NCBI GenBank assembly: GCA_949317995.1
Contig: OX439039.1
Coordinates: 16,235,282 to 16,299,281, forward strand
From: Acholoe squamosa
Taxonomy: Eukaryota > Annelida > Polychaeta > Phyllodocida > Polynoidae
Length of the DNA: 64,000 bases
Direction: 5' to 3'
Positions within the stretch are counted from its first letter, which is position 1, and every line of letters begins with the position of its first letter. The notes under the pieces were generated by a model. It was not told the origin of the DNA. It worked only from the letters and a program-made list of their open reading frames with translations, and ran no database searches. Below are positions 1-11,497 of the stretch, one piece after another. The position numbers and the translations under genes were made by a program.

Positions 1-1
1 G

Positions 2-631
2 CAAGGAGCTATGGGTGCGTTTGACACACAAGTTTCATCTCTTACCTTGGGTTCTACAGGCTTGGATCCTCAGGAGGGCAATACAGTATGCTATGAAGGT
101 AGGAGCTCGAACGCACCTGACAACAAAGATGGCCGTGCTGGACTTCCTGTCCAAGCTGCTACAGCAGATTACCAGAGTTTTCTGCCAAAATATGATGAAC
201 TTAACCCGTCCGGGGACAAATCTGTCCTGGATCCAGTTAGATATGGGTCTGCCAGAGTTAATCCTGCTGTAACTGAAACTTCTGGTAAGGTGGGTGATAA
301 CATATACAAGTCTCTCTCCCACGCGGACAAGCCGGGTACCCGGTACAATCAACCGCAGCCCCAGGAGAATCAACCGGTCCCATTACAGCACTTGGACACT
401 TCTTACTCTGCCTATTTGAGGTGGGTCCACCTGCAACAACAATCATACGGGGCTCAGGGTGGACTGTTGCCTGATACTAATGTAAATAAGGGTAATTCTG
501 CTGCGCTCCAGGGCTTACGTCCCCTTGGTGGGAATGAAGGACCCACACCCCTGGGGGAGGGTAGAAATCCTTTACAGTCTGTGCTCCAGTTTAACTTTGC
601 AGTGGAATGGTTTGTAGGAAGCCTAGGATAG
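2..631 (+). CDS. Unidentified open frame cut by the left window edge
   Basis: A frame of about 210 codons is open from the first bases of the window to a stop at 629-631; the first ATG is at 11. That is long for this AT-rich DNA, so it may be the 3' part of a real ORF or exon, perhaps from a mobile element. The product is polar and low in complexity, rich in Gln, Pro, Gly and Asn in its second half. I see no catalytic motif, signal peptide or membrane segment. Near 605-680 a different forward frame reads a short Cys-containing stretch (CAICC), so a frameshift near the end is possible. I do not recognise a family. Shorter open frames on both strands overlap it, so coding is not proven. Confidence 0.3.
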   Translation, partial: QGAMGAFDTQVSSLTLGSTGLDPQEGNTVCYEGRSSNAPDNKDGRAGLPVQAATADYQSFLPKYDELNPSGDKSVLDPVRYGSARVNPAVTETSGKVGDNIYKSLSHADKPGTRYNQPQPQENQPVPLQHLDTSYSAYLRWVHLQQQSYGAQGGLLPDTNVNKGNSAALQGLRPLGGNEGPTPLGEGRNPLQSVLQFNFAVEWFVGSLG

Positions 632-769
632 AGGTCTGTGCAATTTGCTGCAGTACTACGCCTAATGTACACAGAGTGAGTGATCTACCAAATGCTGTCT
701 AACCTCAACATCTGCAGATGTTGGGTCAAGATTGGTGAATATAGAAGGTATGCATATAGGGATACCAGT

Positions 770-1000
770 CTAGGCATTTGTTCCCCCCTCAGGTGCAGAT
801 GCCTCGTGGACCGAGGAGTGTTCACTTGGTGCTGTCACTCCCCTATGTATACCATACCGATCCAGGGTAGTTGGAAGGTAGAGAATGTCAGGCCAGCGGA
901 AGTGGCTCAGAGGTAGAGCAGCCACTTTGGAGTAGGAGGGTCCCAGGTTCAAGTCCCGGTTTCTCCATGGCATCTTCCGCTGCCCACTACAGTGGTGGAG
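770..1000 (+). mobile_element. tRNA-derived SINE, copy 1
   Basis: The tRNA-like head lies at 896-966. The 7-bp acceptor arms (896-902 with 960-966) pair at six of seven positions allowing G-U. The D stem is GCTC/GAGC (905-908/916-919). A near-consensus A box (TGGCTCAGAGGTAGAGC) is followed by a perfect B box (GGTTCAAGTCC, 946-956), and the T stem is 943-947/955-959. The anticodon stem does not pair, so this is not a functional tRNA gene. The preceding 125 bp is shared with the second copy at 1265-1460, so the repeat unit is larger than the tRNA head. Confidence 0.7.
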
Positions 1001-1264
1001 AAAGCGAGTGGTCCCGCTTTGAGAGTGGGATCTTCAGAGAGCTTGGTACCTGGGCCGGTATGGCAAAGACAAGTGCCTCAACCTGCTAGTACTGGGGAAC
1101 TTGGAAACAGGTGGCCCCCATAGCCAAACTCCCTGACTCCTGGGAACAGGAGGAAAATCATGGAACAAGGCTATGTGGGACTCAAGACGGATACATGTGG
1201 TATGGTTAAGACTGGACTAGAGGACGAATTATGGGCAGATACAGTCAAAGCTGGTTGGGCTGAG

Positions 1265-1460
1265 TGTAGGGGTTTGTTCCCCTGTCAGGTGTTCAGATGC
1301 CTCGCGGACCGAGGACTGTTCATTCCCCCTATGTAGAGAATGTCAGGCCAGGGAAAGTAGCTCAGAGGTAGAGCAGCCACTTCCAAGTTGGAGGGTCCTA
1401 ATTTCGGGTCCCGGTTTCTCCATGACATTTTCTGTTGGCCACTACACCATTAAGAGAAAT
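1265..1460 (+). mobile_element. tRNA-derived SINE, copy 2
   Basis: This is a second, diverged copy of the unit at 770-1000 in the same orientation about 455 bp downstream. The tRNA-like head is 1351-1421 with acceptor arms 1351-1357 and 1415-1421 (six of seven pairs allowing G-U) and an intact D stem (1360-1363/1371-1374). The B box has degenerated (ATTTCGGGTCC). The upstream shared block (TGCCTCG-GGACCGAGGA) and the link AGAATGTCAGGCCAG recur from copy 1. Copy number elsewhere cannot be seen here. Confidence 0.65.
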
Positions 1461-4080
1461 GAAAACTGGGTTCCCTAAATAATCTGCAGGAAGAATTGCC
1501 AATTAGGGTCTTCTATATGATGTCATTCGGCATTATTATTATATGTAGAATATTTGGTCATCACCTTCTGCAAAAATGCAAAAAAAAACAATAGGCAATT
1601 TCAGTACCAAATTACCTAACCCAATGTGAGTTATCTAAACTTTCCAACTAGTAAATGTCAATAAGCTCAAGGTCATTTTGGATCAAAGTAGCCGAATTAG
1701 GAAGACAGTAGGCACTGTTGGCTTAAAATATAATGAAAAACATGACAAAGCTATGAAGTTTCATTACTTCTGGTTTTGAAAATTCTTGCATGACTTAGAA
1801 GTTGGTGCCCAAAACTCACTTGGATGCAAACCACAATCCTTATAAGATTGATGAGGACTGAAAGTGGTGAGGAAATGGAGCGTCTAAATGGTTTCTCGCA
1901 TGTCTAATGGAACCAGTCGATCATTCAATAGCTTGTCTCAAGAGTTTCAAACTCCTTACTTATATACTTCCCTTGTGTAAACCTGCAGCTTTTGTAGAAC
2001 TGAAATATGTGCATGTGAAATAGCAGGGCATTTTAGAATCATCATAGTTACAAACAATTATGGTTGAACCTGTCATATCATTTCATAATTTAAATGATGC
2101 AGTCATTAGGCAAAGCAATGATCTGTGTATACATGAATTGTCCCCTTGCATCCTTAAGGGTCCCATCCACTGGCCGCATATGGACCATCAATCTCCCTTC
2201 ATCTGCTTTTTCTCCATAGAAAACAATAAACAGATGAAGCCAAAGGATGATTCGTCCATGCACCCTTTAATCCCCTTTACTCATAGTTGGTCAGATTTAA
2301 TAGATTGGATGTCATAATTTAGGCACATAGATCACTGAGTGACTTTAGCTTCCTGTTGCGTTTATAACTAAGGGCACCTTTCCAGCTGCTGTTGCTTGGA
2401 CGCAAACACTTCATTTGTAAGCAATATGGAGATACTGGAGTCTGAATGTATCAACGGAGGATGAACAGAGTTGTGAGCAGGGAAAGATAAGGGCATTTAC
2501 TTCCTAGCCTCGTCATTGGTAGCTAATTATTGTAGTCAATGCGTGTGCTTACCGGTGCTTATGGCAGAAGAAAGATACTTGCTAGCTAGTTAGTAAGCAG
2601 CAAGAAAGTAGCCATTCAACCACAGTGAATTGTCTTACAGTCAACAAAGGATATATAAAAAAGTTGAGCAAGTGAAGAAAAAAAATGACTGCTGGTAACC
2701 AAAAAGGCCTTAGCTAAACTGGGCATATGATTTCACTGATTCAAGCCTTGGACTTTGAGTGTAATATCGTGGTACTATTATTTAGAATGTTAGATTTTGA
2801 AATGTTGAATTTCAAATGAATGTCCGGTATTCGGTCTCCAAGAGGTAATATTTAGAAAGATGACACTGTGTCTCAATGGGAAAAAACTTCTAAATTAAAA
2901 ACTACTAAGACTACAAGGAGAGTAAGCCAGGTCAGAAGGGTAGACTAGCTTTAGATCGCAATATTATGCTAGAAGTAGGCAACTCCCAAATTCCCTAGGT
3001 CCAGCCCTGTGAGCAGATACTTAGTGCCAAGGCTGCAACTGTTGGTAATGTGTCCAGATATGAGCAAATGAGGTCATCATGTAAAAAAAACAAGAACCTA
3101 CATAACATAACCCCCCCTGTAATTTAACTAGACAAAACAATTTTTCTTATCAAGTTAGCATCATTAAGGATATACATGTAATTTATTTGTTGTTTTGTAG
3201 TGGCAGCTAGCTTCCAACTATGATACCTGTATCCAGCCTGTCCGTGCTTAAATATGTGATCTAACGGTTCCCATCAAGAACTGCCAACAGTATGACAGAG
3301 ATATTGTATCCTCCCATAATCTATATGGTTTTGTTTTATAGCATATTTCACCACCACAGTATACCTTCCTAACCAGCTACACACTGGGGGCAACCATCTC
3401 AGCCTTGATGAACCTATTGTTCATAATGGTGAAGCATTAAGTGAAAAACAGGAAGTACTCTTCTTACACAATAATGTATGCTTTTAGCAGATCCAATGGG
3501 CTGGTAAGTTATATCCCGTTAAAAATATCTGTGGCTATTGTTTAGTTATGAATGGATACCACCATAGAATTTATTGACCCAATTCAGTTATCTGCAGGGC
3601 TTAAAAAGAAGCTATTGTTCCTATCTAAATTGCACCTCCTCAGGACTACGACACTGCCAAGTAAGTAGTGTAATTGAAGAAGTATCTTGATCTAATTAAT
3701 GTAAAAAAAAAATGTATCACTGAGTGTTTTTTATCCCATTCTGCCATAATTGGCCATTCTGCCATCATTGGTTCCAAGTCAAAATTATCTGTACAAACAC
3801 CATATGCTAGGTTATAATTTCTTCTGTCCTTGTTAGTGCTTTTCAAACTTAGACACTGAATTTCCATAGTCATTTCACCAGTTAACCACTGAATTGCCTT
3901 ATAGACCTTTCCTTAACACTTGGATCCCTTAATTAATTATTTCAAATATAGTTTTGTAATGACCAAACACTCAGCAGGAACATCGATGGTCTTTATCCAT
4001 GCCTTTAGTCCCAAGACCACAAGAAATATTCTACACATTCTCACATAATATTTGCATGTTACCAGTTTTTTATTTGGTTC
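1461..4080. other. No gene or recognisable element seen
   Basis: AT-rich non-coding DNA with homopolymer runs. All open frames are shorter than 90 codons, with no recognisable protein motif. Confidence 0.6.
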
Positions 4081-4478
4081 TGGTTCAACATTGCAATGCC
4101 CTCTACCCCCTAATAAAGAAATCAAAACTAATGCTTGTTAATTCTATAGATTTAGCAGTCTCCTGGGGCACTCTAAGAAATAACTGTTAAATCTTTCAGG
4201 GATCCTTGTAAAACTGAACAATGAACCACTGTAATTGCATTGCCGTGAATCAGTGTAGTTGGCATTATCTTAGTTTAATGTTGGTTCAACATTGCAATGC
4301 CCTCTACCCCCTAATAAAGAAATCAAAACTAATGCTTGTTAATTCTATAGATTTAGCAGTCTCCTAGGGCACTCTAAGAAATAACTGTTAAATCTTTCAG
4401 GGATCCTTGTAAAACTGAACAATGAACCACTGTAATTGCATTGCCGTGAATCAGTGTAGTTGGCATTATCTTAGTTTA
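4081..4478. repeat. Recent 201-bp direct tandem duplication
   Basis: The block beginning TGGTTCAACATTGC at 4081 is repeated from 4282. The copies are almost identical; the difference I noticed is CCTGGGGCAC versus CCTAGGGCAC. It contains no ORF of note. Confidence 0.9.
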
Positions 4479-6857
4479 GTTTGATAATACTAGCGACCAG
4501 TTTTGGTGACCAGAATTGTGGCTTATTCCATATCAGAAAAGTGTGACAACATTTTAGTGACCACTATTATTCTTTATTTAACAAACTAAGCGTAGATATG
4601 GCTGTGTAGTTATCATACAGGGAATCTGACCATATAAAAATGTATCTCTGGCAACCTTGGGACATGGATTCCACCACTATTTCACAACACTTTTTACAGT
4701 GTATCAGTGTATCTATACTCACACACTTATATCCATCAGGGTGATCTCAATGAAAGGAAAAAACAGACCTTCATTTACCCAAGATTAATTGTAAGTCAGA
4801 AGGATGATGATAGGCAACTGTTATATATCATCTCCACTTAAGTTTATATGATACCCATTGTCTCCTGGAGGCGCTATTCTCTTTGACAGTGCATCCATTT
4901 TTATTGAAGGGAGAGTTTCAGTGCTTAGATTCCTTGACAGTCCTGATGAGCTAAGGCTTTTTATCAATACAATCCTCTCATTTCTGAATAGACTTTCTTG
5001 AAGAAGAACCCAACTCGCCATCATGAATATTAAAAAAAAGATAAAGCCCTATACAACAACAATGGCTGACTGGAGAAATAATGAACATGACTACTGCTGG
5101 GATATTATAACAAAGATGCTATAATCATATTTCAAAATTATAATGTGAACTACTCTCTTCATTTGCTGTGCAAAGTGTTAGATTTATGTGTAGCATTGAG
5201 TTATTCATTTAGCATGAAGAAGGTCACATCCTGCATAATAGTTAAAAATGATAATGTAGCTTGCTTAATACCTGAACAAAGTTGACAGAAATGATGGGAA
5301 TGAATGGTGAGCAACAACATGCAACATATTCTTTTTGTAGGCTTTTGTTTGGTGAATTAAATGAGAATGGCTGAGAGGTTGGAATTCTTTGACCAGATTT
5401 CAAAATCCTCTAAAAATCCTCTAAAATTACTAAAATAGTTCAATTCTACTAGAGGGGATTTGCAGCGAAAGAGGTCAGGTTGTTGGGCATTTTACAATTT
5501 TATGTCACATGAACCCAATCATTTGGCTCTTCTGCTTAGCTGACACAGCGGCCATATGCAATAGTGATACATTTTGAAATGCCACCCATATCCATTTAGT
5601 AGTATCTTTAAGGTAATATGCTTGACTCTTGCCCTGAGATTGATAATGAATCATGATTTTTTTTGCTTCTTCACATGCTACCAGTACACACAACTAATAT
5701 GGCTATGGGGAGCAATCACACCAAATGGCATTTTCGGTATTGCCCAGGTACTTCAAAGGGGTTTAATGTTACTGATAAGCATGGACTAATTAATATGTTG
5801 AACTGCAAATAATGTTTTACCCATATGATGAGAAGAGCAAGACACTTAAGGCCCTGTGCCGCCCTCTCTCAGCTCAATTTTCTTTTTTTGAAAAGGTTTT
5901 ATTGGGTCTAAACTTAAATACCAGAATTCGGTCTGGCTGTTCTGCCATCTGGGCCCACATTTCAGCCTCCTTTGTTGACAATTGGTATGGCGGCGAGTAA
6001 TAATATTATCTTCAGTGGACCATAAAGCAGAGAAAATAGCTTCTAACAATCATTTTTACACATGATAGATCAGAGAAATCAGAAAAGTTCAAGACTCCAG
6101 GCAGTCGCATTATAGTATTGGTGAAACCACACAGTGGTCTTTGGGAAGGGGAGGGGTGAAAGGGGATTGAAAATGTGGAAGGAGTTTAGTATTCTGTCAT
6201 AGTGTGATATTTTACATCCTGAAGTATAATACCTGCAGCTCATAGAGACTCCAGTACACTCAGGTTTGGCTCGATCAGTGCCGGAAGATCTATATGTATA
6301 TGTATATATATTGCTGCTAGCACAGTGACATCAACATATAAACAGAGATAAAGGGAAGCAGAAGAAAATTATCAGGAGGAAGAGATATAATACTGTGCCT
6401 GGAGAATTCAACTTATTATATGGTATTTTGAAAAATAAGATAAGTATAGTGTAATGATATGTAAGTGTGCATAGTATGAACATCTGGCATAGTAGTAAAT
6501 ACTACATTACCAAAAGACCTCTTATCATAGGAGGAAAGCCCATATCAATCTCGAGCGTAAATGTCGATTCACCATAATGACTGTGGTAATACCACATGAC
6601 ATACCATAGGATGAAAATAGAATACAATATTAAGGACATGAACATAGATATGGAGAAACAGTAAAACAGTGATAATATCATAGATAATACAGCATGAAAA
6701 GACATAGATAATGACACAATGAGCAGTGGTAACTACCAGCTGCTGCAGTGGCAAATTATAAGATTATTGTCTAGAAGTGGTAATACCAGCTACTAGACTT
6801 ACCTAAACCAGTTTGTATCAATTGGTATAATAAAACAGTTTGGAAAATCTTTTTGGA
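4479..6857. other. Non-coding; may hold the 3' UTR of LINE 1
   Basis: No convincing gene. LINE 1 is transcribed leftward and its last codons end at 6858, so the DNA just below (perhaps to about 6480) is probably its 3' untranslated region. I find no clear terminal repeat or target duplication to fix the 3' end. A short TA-rich tract lies near 6290-6312. Confidence 0.5.
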
Positions 6858-9220
6858 TTATGTTTTTGAATAATTCTCCAGAATATAAGTGTATTTTGCA
6901 CAAAGGTTATTCCAGCAGTTTATCGCTCTAAACCTGGCTGATTTACCATATACAGGATGTTTGATACGAGTGTAATGGTACCTTGTACCGTCGAAACGTC
7001 TGGTTGGTAAATCCCTATTGTCAATGAGATCAACATTAATTTTTAGATCATAGGCATAGTAAATTAGGTGAAAATACCTTCTTTCTCTGAGACTTTTGAC
7101 ATTGGCCCTATCATGAGTTTGTCTTGTGGTCATGCTTGGGTTAGGTCCAAGCCTGACATTATATACTATTCTCAACGCCTTGTTTTGAAGAAGCTGCAAG
7201 TCTTTGAGCTGGTCCTTACAATTATCATCATAGATTACATCACAATAATCATAATGAGGAAGAATGGTGCTGGTATAGATATTTAGAGCAGTATTAACAT
7301 CTGTATATTTTCTTATTCTAGCGTTTACCCTATCATAGACAGTACTAATATGCTTATTGAAGGATAGGTTATTATCTAAAATTACACCCAAGTATTTGAA
7401 GGCTTGTACTTCTTCCAGTTGTACTCCCCCCTAATATAGAAATTAGGATGTATGGTCGGTGGTGGGCCTATGAACATCCATTGTGTTTTTTTCTGATTTA
7501 TCGTAAGACTGTTCATAATAGACCAACTTGACAACTTGTTTAAAGCAACTTGTAGCTCTCTCGGATCAGTGGAGGAAATCACAGCATCATCACCATAAAG
7601 AACTATATTACAGTTTCCTACCTGCTTCACCAGGTCATTTATATAGATAATGAACAAAATAGAACCTGCTGTTGAGCCTTGTGGCACTCCATACGTTATA
7701 GGCAAGGTCTTCGAAAATTTGTTATTCACACCAACTTCCTGAGTCCTATTTGTCAAGTAGGACTTAAACCAATCACATGTATTGTCATAATCAGATAATT
7801 TTTTGTATTAGTATAGGGTGAGAAACAGTATCAAATGCCTTTTTATAGTCAATGAAGATAGAGAAGGTAGTCTTCCTATTGTTAAAGTTTTCATAGACCA
7901 TATCCAAGTAAGCACTGACAGCAGATAATGTAGAGTGAAACCATGTTGGGCACAAGTGATATAATTTTTGCCTTCCATATATTTTTTAAGCCTTGTAATA
8001 ACTAATTTTTCAAGAATTTTGCCAGGTAGCGGGAGTTGGCTTATAGGCCTTAGATCGTTTACAGATTTGCTATTGGGTTTCTTTGGTATGGGGGTGACAA
8101 TGGCATGTTTCCACACATCAGGAAAACTTGCATCTAATAGGGATTTGTTAAAGATCTTCCTAAGCTTACTACAGTCTTGAAGTAATAACTGCTTAATGAC
8201 AGAGGATTTCACATTTGTAATAGCAGATGACTTAGTGACATCAATTTCAACAATCGCTTTTTTTATATCATTTTCATCAAACAGGGTAAACAGTAGGTCA
8301 TGCTTTACATGTATTTGTGGTATATTGCTCCTATATAATACCTTGGGTAAAACACACTGAAAACCTAGAAGTTCTAAAACTAGTCAGGGGTGACCACTTT
8401 AGGTCCTCAAGTTGACGATACCTAAAACTACAACTTTAGGTAGTCAAAATGACAACTTTAAGTCGTCATCCTGACGACCTGAGTCATCAATATGACGACT
8501 CTGTACTGTCAGTATTGTCATCCTGATGACTCAGGTCGTCAGGATGACGACCTAAAGTTGTCATTTTGACTACCCAAAGCTGTAGTTTTAGGTATCGTCA
8601 ACTTGAGGACCTAAAGTGGTCACCGCTGACTAGTTTCGGATCTTCCATGTTTTCAGTGCATCTGCAAGTTTTTTTACCAATTTTAGTAAAAAATTCATTG
8701 ATATAATCAGGGATTTCAGCAGGACCATATTTGTCTCATCATCAATAAGTTAATTTATACAGTTGCCTTTATATTTAGGGAACAGTTTTCTAACACCTCT
8801 CCAGAATTCACGAGGATTAGTTTTATGCTTATCCAGCAGCTTGCTCAGGGTATTCTTTTTATTAACAGCAATAGCAATATCAACTCTCTGGGCAAATGTA
8901 TCAGCAACAGCCCAGTCACCTGGGTTATTGTATAGCTTGGCTTGTTTATAAGCATTGTTACGGAGCCTCATTGCACCTATGATCTTATTTGTTAACCATT
9001 CTGGCTTGTCTACTGACACATATGTCCTCCTCAACGGGGCTGTGGCACTTAATGCTTTAAGGAAATTAGCCATATAGATTGAAAATAATCCATTAACATC
9101 TTGGTGATAATTGTAGTCAACCCAATTGCTATTGCAAAAGTCATGGTGGAAGACATTAATATCAAAATTTTTGTACACACTAATAGTTTTTAATTCCTTA
9201 GGAATTTCGTTTTCTTTCAC
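6858..9220 (-). pseudogene. LINE 1 linker, reverse transcriptase and C-terminal domain
   Basis: Open pieces at 8750-9220, 7808-8212, 7382-7756 and 6858-7391 form the rest of ORF2. Seen in order: a linker (KPEWLTNKIIGAMRLRNNAYK), RT fingers (VTPIPKKPNS, DLRPISQLP), palm motif A (FIDYKKAFDTV, near 7815-7860), motif B (YGVPQGSTAGSILF), motif C YGDD (7582-7596) and a C-terminal segment (LQNKALRIVYNVRLG). YGDD replaces the usual YADD or FADD of non-LTR elements. The frame is interrupted by several shifts and by the foldback insertion at 8355-8658. Confidence 0.85.
8355..8658. mobile_element. Foldback/MITE-like palindrome inserted in LINE 1
   Basis: The left arm from 8355 (CACTGAAAAC) matches the reverse complement of the right arm ending at 8658. 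From ACTAGTCAG inward the arms are nearly identical for about 115 bp, leaving only about 30 bp of loop near 8492-8522. The outermost 22 bp are more diverged. The interior is rich in GTCGTCA/TGACGAC. It interrupts the ORF2 reading frame between the linker and RT. I see no clear target duplication. Confidence 0.75.
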
Positions 9221-9923
9221 GTTTTAAGATTAGAAACACAGGCATGTGATCACTTAGGCGAATATTAACTGTACCATGGTGACTTACATAATCACAGTTT
9301 GTATACATATGGTCAATAAGGGTTTTGGATAAACTTTTTATTCTTGTTGGGATCGTAATATACTGCTTAAGACCATTGACATTAGTTATTCTCTTAATAC
9401 GTTTTTGATCTATGTCAGACAGTGTAAGTAAATCAATATTAAAATCTCCCATAATAACAATCTTTCGAGTGGGTACAGTTTTATCAAGTAGATTAATCAA
9501 GTAGTCAATAACATGATGATTTCCTACCTCAGGGGGCTTGTAGATTAGAATTACCTTATATATAGCTTTATTGATCTCAAGGTCAATAGTCAAAACTTCA
9601 TAAATTGGAGTTATTGCTAACTCAAGTGGACATTCAGTTATGATAATATCCTCTTTGACATAGAAAAGCAATCCGCCACATTCTTTATCAACAAAAGGGC
9701 GTCAATCCAGCCTTACAATATTATAGCCAGGGTATGATATCATTGATGTATCATGATGTTTGTCTAACCATGTCTCACAGACACCCATTACATCGGCATA
9801 TGGAAGAATGTATGAGATTTTAATGGTTTTCCCATATAGACTGCATATGTTACAACCAATAAACTTCAACCCTTTATGTTGACCTAAATCATTTACCTCG
9901 AAGCACTCACTCATCAGGGCCAT
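9198..9923 (-). pseudogene. LINE 1 apurinic-like endonuclease domain
   Basis: This is the N-terminal part of ORF2. It nicks target DNA to prime reverse transcription. Two adjoining open pieces (9702-9923 and 9198-9671) give the EEP-fold motifs in order: CNICSL, CETWLD, ECGGLLFYVK, IVIMGDFNIDL, TLIDHMYTN and RLSDHMPVF. The spacing from LIDH to SDH is 18 residues, which serves as the reference for judging the split copy in LINE 2. A stop or frameshift lies between the two pieces near 9,672-9,701. Confidence 0.85.
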
Positions 9924-10453
9924 TTATGCCATTCTGGCAGATAAGACCATATCTGTATCTTGTAAGTGAACAATGGTAATGATGAAAAATGAAAACACAT
10001 AGGGAGGGAGGGGGGAGAAATAAATCGTTCGCATGGTGTGCTGCTTATAACTATAGCTATGGGACCACAAAGTTGTGATATAGTCGGTGTGTGTGAGTGA
10101 GACTGCAGACAAGCGTTCCCTAAAGAAAACTGGAAAACAAGTAGCATTAAGGTCTTGTTATGTAGTGCACTGGTTATAGTGATAAAGAAAATATAAGTGG
10201 TGATACATAGAGAGCCAGTGATATTCACTGTTATATGGCAATTTCAGTTGCCACAGTTAAACCTAAGGAACATATATACACATTTACATAGTTACCATTT
10301 GCCAAATGTAAGCAATGAACAGGAATCATTGTGCAATAATCTCTAGTGAGCTATTGATCAAATGATCTTAGATACTATAGATGACCTTATATAGATAAAC
10401 TGACATAGATTAGATGATGATAACTGCAGGTATGACTGAAAACAAAATAATCA

Positions 10454-11224
10454 TTAGTACTGGAATTGATTCCTAGCAATGTAAAGCTTGTCAATCACTT
10501 TTGTGAGTTCATTGGCATAGTAGAGGTTACCATCATGATCTAAATGGCAGCCATCATTCAACGAATCATAGTTGTGGATTGCCCTTCCTTGTCCAACCCT
10601 TTTATGAAAAAGGGTAGCTGTCTAAGGAGTGGGCACATCATTACTACAGTTGTAATGTGTGATCTCTCTGTTAACATCCAAAATGACTTGATTCAAGATC
10701 TTCTGATGTGGTTGCTCATATAGTAAATCATTGTAGTGGAACAAGTCAACTCCTATAATTGGGCAGAACATGATATGTGCGTCGGTAACAACTCTGAATT
10801 TTGATGTGCAATTTATCATGGCCTCAATGTAGTCAGATATAATATCTTCTGGGCTGGCTCTGAGCTCGACAAGACCAGTTTCATAATATTTCACGGTTAT
10901 GTTACACAGGCCTGCAGCCATGACAATCAGTCTTGGGTTATACTTGTGGAGCTCCCTGATCCCTAGGTTGTTCATTCTACCGATATTTGCTCCACGCCGA
11001 TAATCAAAGAAATACGTAATCCCATCATGATTATTCATATAATCTGCGAGGAACTCCCCCCTAGAGTCGTGCAGTGTGTAAACTGACATCGCTGCTGTCT
11101 GGAGACTGCCAATGAAAACAAATAGGCCCAGAGTTATCAGCTGTCTTGTAACATGATGTGGCACATTATGTGGTACGAAATGTGTAATTACCCAGGTAAG
11201 TATTATTGTGGCACTATAGTTCAA
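10454..11224 (-). pseudogene. LINE 1 SGNH/GDSL-esterase-like ORF
   Basis: The frame starts at an ATG at 11,224; a second ATG (MSVYTLHDSRG) may be the true start, since a hydrophobic stretch precedes it. Visible SGNH-like blocks are LHDSRG (nucleophile Ser in block I), LIVMAAGLCNIT (block III, Asn) and, past an in-frame TAG at 10,622-10,624, DGCHLDHDG, which fits the catalytic Asp-x-x-His of block V. The same frame closes with TAA at 10,454-10,456. Esterase domains are known in CR1-like LINEs, usually in ORF1; here it lies between ORF1 and the endonuclease. I see no counterpart in LINE 2. Substrate unknown; lipid or membrane association has been suggested for the family. Confidence 0.6.
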
Positions 11225-11497
11225 TTCCCACGCACACCCAGGGCATCGACATGGTTAAAAAAACAGTGACATTGCTCAATAATAATATTATAGTATCCAA
11301 CATATGTGTATACACATTAGTCAATAGTTGAGGAAAAAACACTAATAATTCCAATGCAGTATCATGTAAGGAGTAAATCACGTTTTCACAGTGATTTAAT
11401 AATTTACCTAATGAAGGGCAGTCAGTAGGTCAGTATGGTTTGTTGTGGTAATACCAACTACGCTTAGCACATCAACTGATCATATTTAATTGGGTAT

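Noticed and set aside
896-966. Functional tRNA gene
   Set aside because: A and B boxes, acceptor, D and T stems are recognisable, but the anticodon stem does not pair and a degraded sister copy lies at 1351-1421, so it is a SINE head.
9914-10228. 104-codon minus frame with hydrophobic stretches between the SGNH ORF and the endonuclease
   Set aside because: No homology to LINE proteins is visible, it overlaps another unrelated frame, and it sits in the decayed spacer of LINE 1.
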